From JBJKSO01 sp046703825 (GTDB taxonomy: Bacteria; Chloroflexota; Dormibacteria; Aeolococcales; Bog-877), in contig JBJKSO010000004.1 in assembly GCA_046703825.1 (NCBI GenBank), forward strand, positions 1 to 20,982: a stretch of DNA of 20,982 nt. Direction: 5' to 3'. Below the pieces are notes generated by a model. That model ran no database searches, had not been told where the DNA came from, and saw only the letters and a program-made list of their open reading frames with translations. This document shows, piece after piece, positions 1-7,762 of the stretch (within the stretch, counting starts at the first letter, position 1; each line of letters opens with the position of its first letter). Both the position numbers and the translations under genes were made by a program.

Positions 1-2715
1 GTCCAGGGCCCCGATGAGTACCAGCGCGGAAAGGGAGTCGCGCGCGATCGCCGTGCGCCGCCAGAAGTCCTCCGGGCTCCGGTACTCCCCCCGCTCCCGC
101 TCCGCGTCCAGCCGCTCCCCCGCGGCCTCCCCCACACCCTTCACGTAGTTGAAGCCGAGCCTCACCGCCGGCCCGGGCACGGCCGGCTCCAGCCGGCACC
201 GGGAGCGGCTGCGGTTGACATCCACGGGCAGCACCCGCACCCCGCGGCGGCGGGCGTCGTCCACCAGGACCGCGGGGTGGTAGAAGCCCATCGGCTGGTG
301 GTTGAGCAATCCCACCAGGTAGGCGGCGGGGTGGTACAGGCGCAGCCAGGCTGTCTCGTAGGCGGTGCGGGCGAAGGCGGCCGCGTGGCTGCGGCAGAAG
401 CCGAACGCGGCGAAGCCGCGCACCGCCTCGAAGAGCTGGACCACCACCGCGCCGGGGACTCCCCGTCGTCGGCATCCCTCGGCGAAGGACTGCTCCAGCG
501 AGTCCATCTCCACCCGGGATCGGTGCCGGTTCATGGCCCGGCGGAAACGGTCTGCCTGCCCCGCGCTGAAGCCCGCCACCTGCATGGCGATTTCCAGGAT
601 CTGCTCTTGGTAGAGGATCACCCCCAGGGTGTCGCGAAGGATGGGCTGCAGCAACGGGTGTAGGTACGTGACCGGCTCCCTTCCCTGACGACGGCGCAGG
701 TAGGGGTGCACGGCCCGGCCCTGGATCGGACCGGGGCGGATGATGGCCACCTCGACCACCAGGTCGTTGAACTCCCGGGGCTGGCTGCGGGGCAGCGTTT
801 GCTGCTGCGCGCGGGACTCGATCTGAAAGACCCCGATGGTGTCGGCGGCCGAGCACATGGCATAGACCGCGGGGTCGGCCAGGTCCAGCTCCTCCAGGTC
901 CGGCCTCCCTCCCTCCACCTCCTCCAGCGCTTGCAGCGCCTCCTCGACCACCGAGAGGGTGCGCAGCCCGAGCAGGTCGATCTTGATCAGGCCCAGATCC
1001 TCGACGTCGTCCTTGTCGTATTGGATCACCACCCGGCCAGGCATGGTGGCCCGCTCCAGCGGAACCACGTCCCAGAGCGGCTCCCCGGTGACCAGCATTC
1101 CACCCACGTGGATGGAGAGGTGCCGGGGAACGCCGACCACCTCCGAAACCAGCTGGGCGAACTGGCGCCAGGAATCATTGCCCAACACAGCAGCGGGGTC
1201 GCGCTCCCCGGACACCTCGAGCACTTCGGCCAGCAGCGCCTCCTCCCCCTGGCCGTACCAGCGGTCCACAGATCGACTGAGACGGTCCACTATCGGAGCG
1301 GGCAGATCGAAGGCCGCTCCCACCTGACGGATCGCCATCCGGGCACGGAAGGTGATCACGGTGCAGACCATGCCGGTACGGTCCTGCCCGTAGGTGTCGT
1401 AGACGTGACGAATGAGCCGCTCTCGATGGGCAGTGGAGACGTCGATGTCGATGTCGGGGGTGCTCTGCATCTCCTCATGCAGAAACCTCTCGAAGAGGAG
1501 GTGATGGGCTATGGGGTCGACCCGGGTGATGCCGAGCAGGTAGGCCACCAGGCTGTCGGCGGCGGAGCCTCGACCCTGGGCGGGAATGCCCTGACGGCGG
1601 GCGAAGTCCATCAGCTCCCACACGATCAGGAAGAACTCGGCCAGGCGGCACTTGGCTATGACCGAGAGCTCATGGTGCAAGCGCTGCCTAACCTCCGCTG
1701 AGGCGACCGGGTACTTGCGCGGTAGTTCGAGACGGCATAGCTCTTCCAGGTAATGGTCCGGGGAGACACCTCCGGGGACCGGGAAGCTCGGGAAGCGGCT
1801 GCGGCGGAAGTCCAAGCTGAGCTGGGCCCGCTCCGCCAGCTCCGCCGCTCCAGCAAAGGCCTGCGGGTAGGGCAGCAGTTGCCGCAGCTCCCCCTCCGTC
1901 CGCATGAAGTACTGATGGTTGGGCAGCAGCAGGCCTCTGCCGGCTGCATCCTCCAGCGTGCAGTTGTGCCTGATGGCGCTCAGCACGTCCAGCAGAGCCG
2001 CCTGCTCCCTGCGCGCGTAGCGGGGCGCGGCCGACGCCACGAGCCTGGCGCCGGTCCTGGCGGCGCATGCCACCGTCTCGGCGGCCAGCCAGCTGTCGCC
2101 GGGATGGAGGTGGTGCTGCAGACAGAGATAGAGACGGTCCAGGAAGCGTTCGGTCAGAGCGAAGACCAAGCCGTCCGCCCCCTCCCGGTCCCCCCGCATG
2201 AGTGCTTGGGTGAGTGGGCTGTGCGGTCCACCCAGCAGCAGGATGCAGCTGCCCAGCTGATCGGGGTCGACCGGCTGCACCTCGCCTTTGGACTTGCGGA
2301 GCCGGTCAGCGGTCCCGGCCGGAATGGCGGCATCCCTGACATTTGCCCCGCCCGCGGCCAGGGTCAAGGCCGACTCCAGCCCGCTCAGCCAAAGACGGTG
2401 CCCACCCTTGACCCCCGAGAGTTGAGCCTGGCTCACCGCCCGACTCAACTCCTGGTAAGCGGGACGGTCCGGGGCCAGCAGCACCACCCTCCCCCCCTGG
2501 GCGAGGTCCAGCTCGGCTCCCACCATCGCACCCAGGCCCAGCTGGGCTGCAACCCGCACCGCCCGGACCGCTCCGTACAGCCCCCCGCGGTCGACCAGGC
2601 CCAGGGCTGGCATCCCCAGCTCGGCGGCTCGCTCCACCATCGCTTCGGGCGGGCTGGCGCCTTCCAGGAACGAGAAGTTGGAGCGCGCCCAACACTCGGC
2701 AAAGGCATTCCCCAC
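1..2715 (-). CDS. dnaE2: Error-prone DNA polymerase III alpha subunit DnaE2 (ImuC), 3' end cut by window
   Basis: This is the catalytic polymerase of the SOS mutasome and copies damaged DNA together with ImuA and ImuB. About 905 codons are visible; the C-terminal end lies beyond base 1. The C-family core is intact: GRGSAADSLVAYLLG, the catalytic pair in PDIDIDV near residue 420 and the third Asp in QYDKDD near 565. NHQPMGFY near 806 is typical of DnaE2 rather than replicative DnaE1. The N-terminal PHP domain is eroded: the usual HxH is W9-x-R11 and the usual DHDG is D42-R-G-G. I chose GTG 2715 because it lies six bases after a TATACT -10 box. The in-frame ATG at 2748 lies upstream of that box and would put the LexA operator inside the gene. 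LexA regulation is inferred from the operator at 2728-2741. Confidence 0.95.
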   Translation of the reverse strand, partial: MGNAFAECWARSNFSFLEGASPPEAMVERAAELGMPALGLVDRGGLYGAVRAVRVAAQLGLGAMVGAELDLAQGGRVVLLAPDRPAYQELSRAVSQAQLSGVKGGHRLWLSGLESALTLAAGGANVRDAAIPAGTADRLRKSKGEVQPVDPDQLGSCILLLGGPHSPLTQALMRGDREGADGLVFALTERFLDRLYLCLQHHLHPGDSWLAAETVACAARTGARLVASAAPRYARREQAALLDVLSAIRHNCTLEDAAGRGLLLPNHQYFMRTEGELRQLLPYPQAFAGAAELAERAQLSLDFRRSRFPSFPVPGGVSPDHYLEELCRLELPRKYPVASAEVRQRLHHELSVIAKCRLAEFFLIVWELMDFARRQGIPAQGRGSAADSLVAYLLGITRVDPIAHHLLFERFLHEEMQSTPDIDIDVSTAHRERLIRHVYDTYGQDRTGMVCTVITFRARMAIRQVGAAFDLPAPIVDRLSRSVDRWYGQGEEALLAEVLEVSGERDPAAVLGNDSWRQFAQLVSEVVGVPRHLSIHVGGMLVTGEPLWDVVPLERATMPGRVVIQYDKDDVEDLGLIKIDLLGLRTLSVVEEALQALEEVEGGRPDLEELDLADPAVYAMCSAADTIGVFQIESRAQQQTLPRSQPREFNDLVVEVAIIRPGPIQGRAVHPYLRRRQGREPVTYLHPLLQPILRDTLGVILYQEQILEIAMQVAGFSAGQADRFRRAMNRHRSRVEMDSLEQSFAEGCRRRGVPGAVVVQLFEAVRGFAAFGFCRSHAAAFARTAYETAWLRLYHPAAYLVGLLNHQPMGFYHPAVLVDDARRRGVRVLPVDVNRSRSRCRLEPAVPGPAVRLGFNYVKGVGEAAGERLDAERERGEYRSPEDFWRRTAIARDSLSALVLIGALD

Positions 2716-2721
2716 AAGCCC

Positions 2722-2727
2722 AGTATA
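2722..2727 (-). promoter_or_regulatory. -10 box (TATACT) of dnaE2
   Basis: TATACT reads toward dnaE2, directly abuts the LexA box, and is followed by six bases and then GTG 2715. A transcript starting at the usual distance would begin at the start codon, so the mRNA is probably leaderless. No good -35 hexamer is visible. Confidence 0.7.
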
Positions 2728-2741
2728 CGAACAAACGTTCG
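2728..2741 (-). promoter_or_regulatory. LexA operator (SOS box) of dnaE2
   Basis: CGAACGTTTGTTCG is a perfect CGAAC-N4-GTTCG match to the LexA box of Gram-positive and actinobacterial type. It lies in the spacer of the dnaE2 promoter, touching the -10 box, so bound LexA should block RNA polymerase. It is also about 70 bases upstream of the divergent -10 box at 2809. Confidence 0.88.
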
Positions 2742-2808
2742 CATACATACATACGTACTGTGCTTGTAGGCATCACTCCCGCCGGATCCAGCCCCGACCC
2801 CTATCCCC

Positions 2809-2814
2809 TAACCT
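2809..2814 (+). promoter_or_regulatory. Candidate -10 box (TAACCT), leaderless geometry
   Basis: TAACCT fits TANNNT and lies exactly six bases before the GTG start at 2821. No Shine-Dalgarno sequence is visible, so a leaderless mRNA is inferred. The -35 region is not recognisable. Confidence 0.45.
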
Positions 2815-2820
2815 GAATCC

Positions 2821-3708
2821 GTGCGGCTCGGCAAAGTCGGTATCTGGACCTCGGCGCTGGACCGGCAGCCCATGGAGGTGGCGCGCAGCGAAATAGCCCG
2901 CGCCGAGCAACTCGGCTTTAGCAGCGTGTGGGTGGGTGAGGCCTTCCGGCGAGAGATCTTCACCAACGCCGCCCTGCTCCTGGCAAGCACCAGCTCGCTG
3001 GTGGTCGCCACTGGGATCGCCAACATCTGGGCCAGGGATGCCCAGGCGATGCGCTCTGGGCAGCTCACCCTGGCAGAGGCCTTCCCGGACCGCTTCCTGC
3101 TCGGACTGGGAGTGAGCCATGTGCCCTTGGTGAACAGCCGCGGCCACCACTACCAGCGCCCCTACACGGCCATGCGCGAGTACCTGGCGGCCATGGCCAC
3201 CGCGCGATTCCAGGCGGTTCTCCCCGCCAACCAGCCGCCCACCGTCCTGGCAGCGCTCGGCCCGCGCATGCTCGAGCTGGCTCGGGATCAGGCTGACGGA
3301 GCTCACCCCTACTTCGTGCCGGTAGCCCACACTCAGTTGGCCCGGAGAGTCCTTGGCCCGGGAAAGCTGCTCTGTCCCGAGCAGGCAGTGGTGCTGGACG
3401 AGGACCCCACGACCGCCCGTGCGACCGCCCGCAAGCACACGCAGACCTACCTGCGCCTTCCCAACTACGTGAACAACCTGCGCCGGCTCGGTTTCGGTGA
3501 GGACGACCTGGAGGGCGGCGGCAGCGACCGGCTGGTGGATGCGGTCGTGGCCTGGGGCAGCCTGGACACCATCGAGGCGAGGGTGGGGCAGCACCTGGAT
3601 GCCGGGGCCGATCACGTGGCACTCCAGGTGATCCAGGCCGACCCGGCGGAGCCGCCCGGACGGAGCTGGCGACGCCTGGCCCAGCTGCTGCCAACCTTCC
3701 CTGACTGA
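2821..3708 (+). CDS. Luciferase-like (LLM-class) F420-dependent oxidoreductase
   Basis: This 295-residue protein belongs to the bacterial luciferase-like monooxygenase superfamily and most resembles the small F420-dependent group (TIGR03620-like, from memory). Visible family features are an N-terminal strand KVGIWTSALDR, AEQLGFSSVWVGEAF near residues 29-43, ATGIANIWARDA near 63-74, FLLGLGVSH near 92-100, and the late ADGAHPYF and LDAGADHVALQV segments. Such enzymes use reduced F420 or FMN in hydride transfer; the substrate cannot be read from sequence. The GTG start directly follows a TANNNT-N6 promoter signature, and the gene is divergent from dnaE2. It is followed after 73 bases by the DUF429 gene and may be co-transcribed with it. 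The family is secure, the cofactor fairly likely, the reaction unknown. Confidence 0.88.
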   Translation: MRLGKVGIWTSALDRQPMEVARSEIARAEQLGFSSVWVGEAFRREIFTNAALLLASTSSLVVATGIANIWARDAQAMRSGQLTLAEAFPDRFLLGLGVSHVPLVNSRGHHYQRPYTAMREYLAAMATARFQAVLPANQPPTVLAALGPRMLELARDQADGAHPYFVPVAHTQLARRVLGPGKLLCPEQAVVLDEDPTTARATARKHTQTYLRLPNYVNNLRRLGFGEDDLEGGGSDRLVDAVVAWGSLDTIEARVGQHLDAGADHVALQVIQADPAEPPGRSWRRLAQLLPTFPD

Positions 3709-3781
3709 CTGGCCCGGCGGCGGTCACGCTCGGCGATGGCGGCCATCCCCAAGGAGCGGCCAGGATGACTACCCGAGGGCA

Positions 3782-4465
3782 GTGAGCCCGATCTTGCTCG
3801 GTGCCGACGGGTGCCGGGGCGGCCAATGGGCGGTAGCCATCCTTGAGGAACGCTCCCACCGGCTGTGCCGCCTATCCACGTTCGAACTCTTCCAGCTGGT
3901 CCGCTCCGCAGCAGCGGTGTCGGTCCTCGACGTCCCCATCGGCCTGTCCGCGGCCGGTCCCCGCAGCTGCGACCTTCAGGCCCGAGGGCAGCCCGGCATC
4001 CGCGCCAGCACCGTGTTTCTGGCTCCTCCCCGACCGGTGCTCGCGGCGCGCAGCTTCGCGGAGGCCTGCGCGCTGAAGCGCGCCTGCGACGGCTCGGCCA
4101 TGTCCCTGCAGGCTTTTCATCTGCTCCCGCGAATCTCGGCGGTGGAGCTGGAGTTGCTCCACCATCCGGAGGGTCGCGTGTACGAGAGCCATCCGGAGTT
4201 GGCCTTCGCGCGCATGTCGGCGGGGCGGCAGCTGGCCTCCAAGCACAGCCAAGAAGGTCGCGAGCAGCGGGTGCGACTCCTCCGAGACCGTCTCGGGTGG
4301 GTCGACGAGGTGCTTTCCGGGCGCGGCGCACCACCCAAGGACGCCATCGACGCCCTCGCCTGCCTGTGCACTGCGGAGCGCATCTCCGCCGGCGCTGCGG
4401 ACTACCTGCCCCCGGGGCCGCCGCAGCGTGCCCAGAATGGCTGGCCGATGCGGATCTGGTTTTGA
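3782..4465 (+). CDS. DUF429 family predicted RNase H-like nuclease
   Basis: This 227-residue protein matches the DUF429 family, predicted from its fold to be RNase H-like; a cellular role is not established. Family motifs in order are LLGADGCRGGQW at about residues 5-16, VLDVPIGL at about 48-55, a Cys/Arg-rich CDLQARGQPG segment, VFLAPPRPVL, SLQAFHLLPRI, ESHPELAF at about 138-145 and the late acidic helix KDAIDALACLCTA. The conserved acidic residues expected of an RNase H-like site (ADGC, DVPIG, DAIDA) are present. The GTG start gives the normal N-terminus. TACCCG sits at the leaderless -10 distance but lacks the final T, and GAGGG is very close to the start, so the initiation mode is unclear. 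Confidence 0.88.
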   Translation: MSPILLGADGCRGGQWAVAILEERSHRLCRLSTFELFQLVRSAAAVSVLDVPIGLSAAGPRSCDLQARGQPGIRASTVFLAPPRPVLAARSFAEACALKRACDGSAMSLQAFHLLPRISAVELELLHHPEGRVYESHPELAFARMSAGRQLASKHSQEGREQRVRLLRDRLGWVDEVLSGRGAPPKDAIDALACLCTAERISAGAADYLPPGPPQRAQNGWPMRIWF

Positions 4466-4491
4466 GCGGGCATGGGGCCGGGCGAGGGCCA

Positions 4492-4517
4492 CGCCCGCCG
4501 GCCCGGCCCGGCGGGCG
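4492..4517 (+). terminator. GC-only 10-bp hairpin after the DUF429 gene
   Basis: CGCCCGCCGG (4492-4501) and CCGGCGGGCG (4508-4517) are perfect inverted repeats around a six-base loop, 27 bases after the DUF429 stop. No T-run follows, so this is either a U-less terminator or a processing or pausing hairpin. Confidence 0.45.
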
Positions 4518-4547
4518 AGATGATTCACCCATGAGCCAGCTCCCCAC

Positions 4548-5651
4548 GTGACCTGCTCGCGAGTAGAACCCGACCAGGCGCCGAGGCACCTCGAGGTCCC
4601 ACTCCCAGACGTAAGGCCCACCCAGGCGGCGACGCTGCGCGATGTGGCCCGGGCCGCCGGCGTTCACCCGGGCACGGCGTCGCGGGCGCTAAACGAGCAG
4701 CGCCGCCACCTGGTGCGCCTTGCCACCGTGCAGCGGGTGGTGGCGGCAGCGCGGGCGCTCGACTTCACCCCCAATCAGGCTGCCCGAGCTCTCAAGACCA
4801 AGCGCTCCTACACCGTCGGCGTGATCATCCCCGACCTCAAGAACCCGCTCTTCCCACCCATCGTCCGGGGGATTGAGGATCGGCTGGCCAAGGCGGGATT
4901 CGTGGCGCTGCTGGGGAACACCGACAACGACGACCAGCAGGAGCGACAGGTCTTCGACCGCATGCTGGCCCGGGACGTGGACGGCTTCATTTTGGCCACC
5001 GCCCGTCGGCACAACGCGGTGCTCCGCCAGGCCAGCTCGGAGCAGCTCGCGGTGGTCCTGATCAACCGGGTGGCCGAGGAACTGGCACTGCCGTCGGTGT
5101 CGGTCGACGACGAACTGGGAATCTACCTAGCTGTCTCCCACCTGGCCGCCCTCGGCCACCGCCGCATCGCCCACCTCGCGGGGCCGCAAGACCTGTCCAC
5201 AGGGCGCCGGCGGCACCTGGGCTTCCTGCGGGCCATGGAGGCCTGCGGTCTCCATGCCGACCCCTCCCTGGTGGTCAGCTCGCGAAGCTACTCCCAGCGC
5301 GAAGGCTGGCGCTGCTGCCTGGAGTTGATCGAGCGCGGTGGCGACTGGACCGCCATAGTCACCGGCAACGACCTGCTGGCGCTCGGCTGCTATCGAGCCC
5401 TGGAGGAGAGGCGCCTGTCGTGCCCGGACGACGTGTCGGTGGTCGGGTACAACGACATACCCTTCTTGGAGCGGCTCAGGCCACCCATGACCGCGGTGCG
5501 CATTCCTCAACGCCAGATCGGCACCGAGGCGGCCCGGCTGCTGCTGGAGCGGATCGCCGATCGCCAAGCTGAGCCCGCCACCCTGATCCTGCCGCCAGCT
5601 CTGGTGGTGCGCAAGTCGACCGCGATCCCGCGGATGGCGGTGCTCCACTAG
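4548..5651 (+). CDS. LacI-family transcriptional regulator
   Basis: This 367-residue protein has the two-part LacI/GalR layout. The N-terminal helix-turn-helix is ATLRDVARAAGVHPGTASRAL (about 28-48). The hinge follows, with PNQAARALKTKRSYTVGVIIPDLKNP leading into a periplasmic-binding-type sensor domain. Sensor marks include DGFILATARR, SVDDELGIYLAVSHLAALGHRRIAHL and the late TAIVTGNDLLALGCYRAL and VVGYNDIPF segments. GTG 4548 is the only usual start codon between an upstream in-frame stop at 4521 and the helix-turn-helix; it leaves an unusual tail of nearly 30 residues before the DNA-binding domain. No sugar transporter or catabolic gene is adjacent and no clear operator palindrome was found, so the ligand and targets are unknown. 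Confidence 0.92.
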   Translation: MTCSRVEPDQAPRHLEVPLPDVRPTQAATLRDVARAAGVHPGTASRALNEQRRHLVRLATVQRVVAAARALDFTPNQAARALKTKRSYTVGVIIPDLKNPLFPPIVRGIEDRLAKAGFVALLGNTDNDDQQERQVFDRMLARDVDGFILATARRHNAVLRQASSEQLAVVLINRVAEELALPSVSVDDELGIYLAVSHLAALGHRRIAHLAGPQDLSTGRRRHLGFLRAMEACGLHADPSLVVSSRSYSQREGWRCCLELIERGGDWTAIVTGNDLLALGCYRALEERRLSCPDDVSVVGYNDIPFLERLRPPMTAVRIPQRQIGTEAARLLLERIADRQAEPATLILPPALVVRKSTAIPRMAVLH

Positions 5652-5652
5652 C

Positions 5653-5675
5653 CCCGGGCCGCTCAGGGGCCCGGG
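5653..5675. terminator. Hairpin between convergent LacI-type gene and ftsH
   Basis: CCCGGGCC (5653-5660) and GGCCCGGG (5668-5675) form an eight-pair stem with a seven-base loop in the short gap between two convergent stop codons. It can fold on either transcript but has no T-run on either side. Confidence 0.45.
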
Positions 5676-5680
5676 CGATC

Positions 5681-7627
5681 TCAGCTGGTGTGCAGCGCCG
5701 GTTCGGCGCGGACGCCCTCCCCCGCCTTGGGGGTCATGCCGGTGACGCGGAGGATCTCCTCCTCGTTGAGGGACTCCTCCTTGAGCAGGGCCTGGGTGAG
5801 GGCATCCAGCTGCGGCCGGTGCTCGGTGAGCAGCTCCAGCGCATTGGCGAAGCACTCGTCCACGATCCGGCGCACCTCACTGTCGATGACCTCGGCGGTG
5901 GCCTCGCTGTACGGGCGCTGCTGAAGCGTGAGCATCGACTGGTCCGGCTCCTCCGAGAGGTTGAGCGGTCCCACCTTGGGACTCATGCCCCACTTGGTCA
6001 CCATCTGGCGCGCGATCTGGGTCACCTGGTGGAGGTCGTTCTCCGCTCCGGTGGTGACCACCCCGAACACCAGCTGCTCCGCCGCCCGGCCACCGAGAGC
6101 CCCGGTGATCCGGCCTCGCAGGTAGTCCTCGGGCCAGTTCTGCCGGTCGTCGACCGGCGACTGCACGGTGACGCCCAGCGCCCGCCCCCGGGGCACGATC
6201 GAGACCCGGCGCACCGGGTCCGCCTCCTTGATCAAGAGGCCCAGAAGGGCGTGGCCGCTCTCGTGGTAGGCGGTGCGCCGACGGTCCTCTGGCGACAGGA
6301 CGATCCGGCGGGCCGCGCCCAGCATCTCCTTCTCCAAGGCGTCGGTGAAGTCGGGGGCGGTGACCGCCCGGTGATCGCGGCGCGCGGCCAGCAGCGCCGC
6401 CTCGTTGACGAGGTTGCGCAGCTCCGCCCCCACCAGCCCCGGCGTCTCGGAGGCCAGCTGGTCCAGGTCGACATCCTGATCCAGGGGCACCCCTCTCGTG
6501 TGGATGCGCAGGATCGCCGCCCGCCCTACCCGGTCCGGGGCCTGCACCAGGATGCGACGGTCGAAGCGTCCGGGTCGGAGCAGGGCCTGGTCGAGGACGT
6601 CGGCGCGGTTGGTCGCCGCCAGCACGATCACGCCTTCCCTGGAGTCGAATCCGTCCATCTCGGTGAGGATCTGATTGAGCGTCTGCTCGCGCTCGTCGTG
6701 TCCACCGATGGTGGGACCGGCGGCGCGGCTGCGGCCGATGGCATCCAGCTCGTCGACAAAGATGATCGCGGGAGCCGCCTGGCGCGCCTTCTGGAACAAG
6801 TCGCGCACCCGGGCCGCGCCCACGCCGACAACCATCTCGATGAACTCAGAGGCGGAAATCGAGAAGAAGGGCACGCCGGCCTCGCCGGCCACGGCGCGTG
6901 CGAGCAGGGTCTTGCCGGTCCCCGGCTGGCCCACCAGCAACACCCCCTTGGGAACGGTGCCCCCCAACCGCTGGTACTTCGCGGGAAATTTCAGGAAGTC
7001 CACCACCTCGACCAGCTCGTCCCGGGCTTCGTCGATGCCGGCGACGTCCTGAAAGGTGGTGGCCGGGCGCTCAGCGTCGTAGAGACGGGCCTGGGACCGC
7101 CCGAGGTTGAAGAGCCCGCCGCCGGACGCGGCCGATGCCCGGCGCATCAGCCACAGGAACCCGAGCAGGAACAGCAGCGTCGGCCCGAAGCTGAAGAGCA
7201 GATCCTCCCAGGCGGGGGTCTGGGCCGGGGGTTGGGCGTTGATGGTGACGTTGTGCTTGAGCAGGGTCGCCTGCAGACCGCTCCCGTTCACGAATCCTGG
7301 CAACTGGGTCGAGAAGTGCAAAACCTTGGTCTTGGCGGACGGCGACGTACCAGTTGGGTGCCGGAAGGTACCGGTGACCGACTTGCCGCTGCTGGTGATG
7401 CTCTTGACGTCGTTGGCCTCGACGTCCTTGAGAAACCGGCTGTAGGAGATGGTGATGCTCTTGGGCGGCGACGGGGCCAAGAAGACGTTGGCGATCAGCA
7501 CGTTGAGGATGAGGATCACCAAGAGCGGCAGCCAGAACTGGCCGGAGCGCCAAGGGCTGCGGCGTTGCGGTGGGCGCTGGTTGGCCTGATTGGACGAGCC
7601 CGGGCCTCGCAGGTTGCCGTCGTTCAC
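5681..7627 (-). CDS. ftsH: ATP-dependent zinc metalloprotease FtsH
   Basis: This 648-residue membrane-bound AAA+ protease unfolds and degrades membrane and regulatory proteins. In order: a basic, Gln-rich cytoplasmic tail; transmembrane segment 1 at about 31-51; an extracytoplasmic domain; transmembrane segment 2 at about 142-161; Walker A GQPGTGKT at 233-240; pore loop at 265-271; Walker B IIFVDELDAIG at 288-298; second region of homology NRADVLDQALLRPGRFDR at 340-357; zinc motif HESGH at 455-459; third zinc ligand Asp531 in GAENDL. Two departures from the textbook sequence are visible: Walker A has Gln where Pro is usual, and the pore loop reads MVVGVGA rather than MFVGVGA. GTG 7627 follows TAGCGT by six bases, suggesting a leaderless mRNA. 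The gene lies between the two SOS units on the same strand but has no LexA box of its own. Confidence 0.97.
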   Translation of the reverse strand: MNDGNLRGPGSSNQANQRPPQRRSPWRSGQFWLPLLVILILNVLIANVFLAPSPPKSITISYSRFLKDVEANDVKSITSSGKSVTGTFRHPTGTSPSAKTKVLHFSTQLPGFVNGSGLQATLLKHNVTINAQPPAQTPAWEDLLFSFGPTLLFLLGFLWLMRRASAASGGGLFNLGRSQARLYDAERPATTFQDVAGIDEARDELVEVVDFLKFPAKYQRLGGTVPKGVLLVGQPGTGKTLLARAVAGEAGVPFFSISASEFIEMVVGVGAARVRDLFQKARQAAPAIIFVDELDAIGRSRAAGPTIGGHDEREQTLNQILTEMDGFDSREGVIVLAATNRADVLDQALLRPGRFDRRILVQAPDRVGRAAILRIHTRGVPLDQDVDLDQLASETPGLVGAELRNLVNEAALLAARRDHRAVTAPDFTDALEKEMLGAARRIVLSPEDRRRTAYHESGHALLGLLIKEADPVRRVSIVPRGRALGVTVQSPVDDRQNWPEDYLRGRITGALGGRAAEQLVFGVVTTGAENDLHQVTQIARQMVTKWGMSPKVGPLNLSEEPDQSMLTLQQRPYSEATAEVIDSEVRRIVDECFANALELLTEHRPQLDALTQALLKEESLNEEEILRVTGMTPKAGEGVRAEPALHTS

Positions 7628-7633
7628 GATTGC

Positions 7634-7639
7634 ACGCTA
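7634..7639 (-). promoter_or_regulatory. Candidate -10 box (TAGCGT) of ftsH, leaderless geometry
   Basis: TAGCGT fits TANNNT and is followed by six bases and GTG 7627. No Shine-Dalgarno sequence is visible. No convincing -35 hexamer is seen. Confidence 0.45.
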
Positions 7640-7708
7640 TCAGATGGGTTTATGTGGTTTCGGCGAGGGCCCGTCACCACTCAGCCATACCCGGCATAAC
7701 TCCAGCCT

Positions 7709-7727
7709 AAGCGGATTGGGTCCGCTT
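7709..7727 (-). terminator. Hairpin downstream of the imuA-imuB operon
   Basis: AAGCGGA (7709-7715) and TCCGCTT (7721-7727) pair perfectly around five bases, and two more pairs can extend the stem. It lies 35 bases after the last stop codon of the imu operon and before the ftsH promoter. There is no T-run, so Rho-independent termination would be weak. Confidence 0.45.
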
Positions 7728-7762
7728 GGCGGCGCTTCTCAGGCAATCCTCAGCCGGTAATC

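Noticed and set aside
706..2769. Two long plus-strand open frames opposite dnaE2
   Set aside because: Both lie antisense to the clear DnaE2 motifs and have no recognisable domain.
3880..3887. GTTCGAAC palindrome as a third LexA site
   Set aside because: The half-sites are in reversed order with no four-base spacer, and it lies inside the DUF429 coding region.
2773..4667. Minus-strand open frames opposite the luciferase-like and DUF429 genes
   Set aside because: Family motifs are on the plus strand; the minus frames are Pro/Arg/Gly-rich without domains.
5690..7699. Very long open frame (669 codons) on the plus strand across ftsH
   Set aside because: It is a GC-codon shadow antisense to an unmistakable FtsH; its translation is low in complexity and matches no family.
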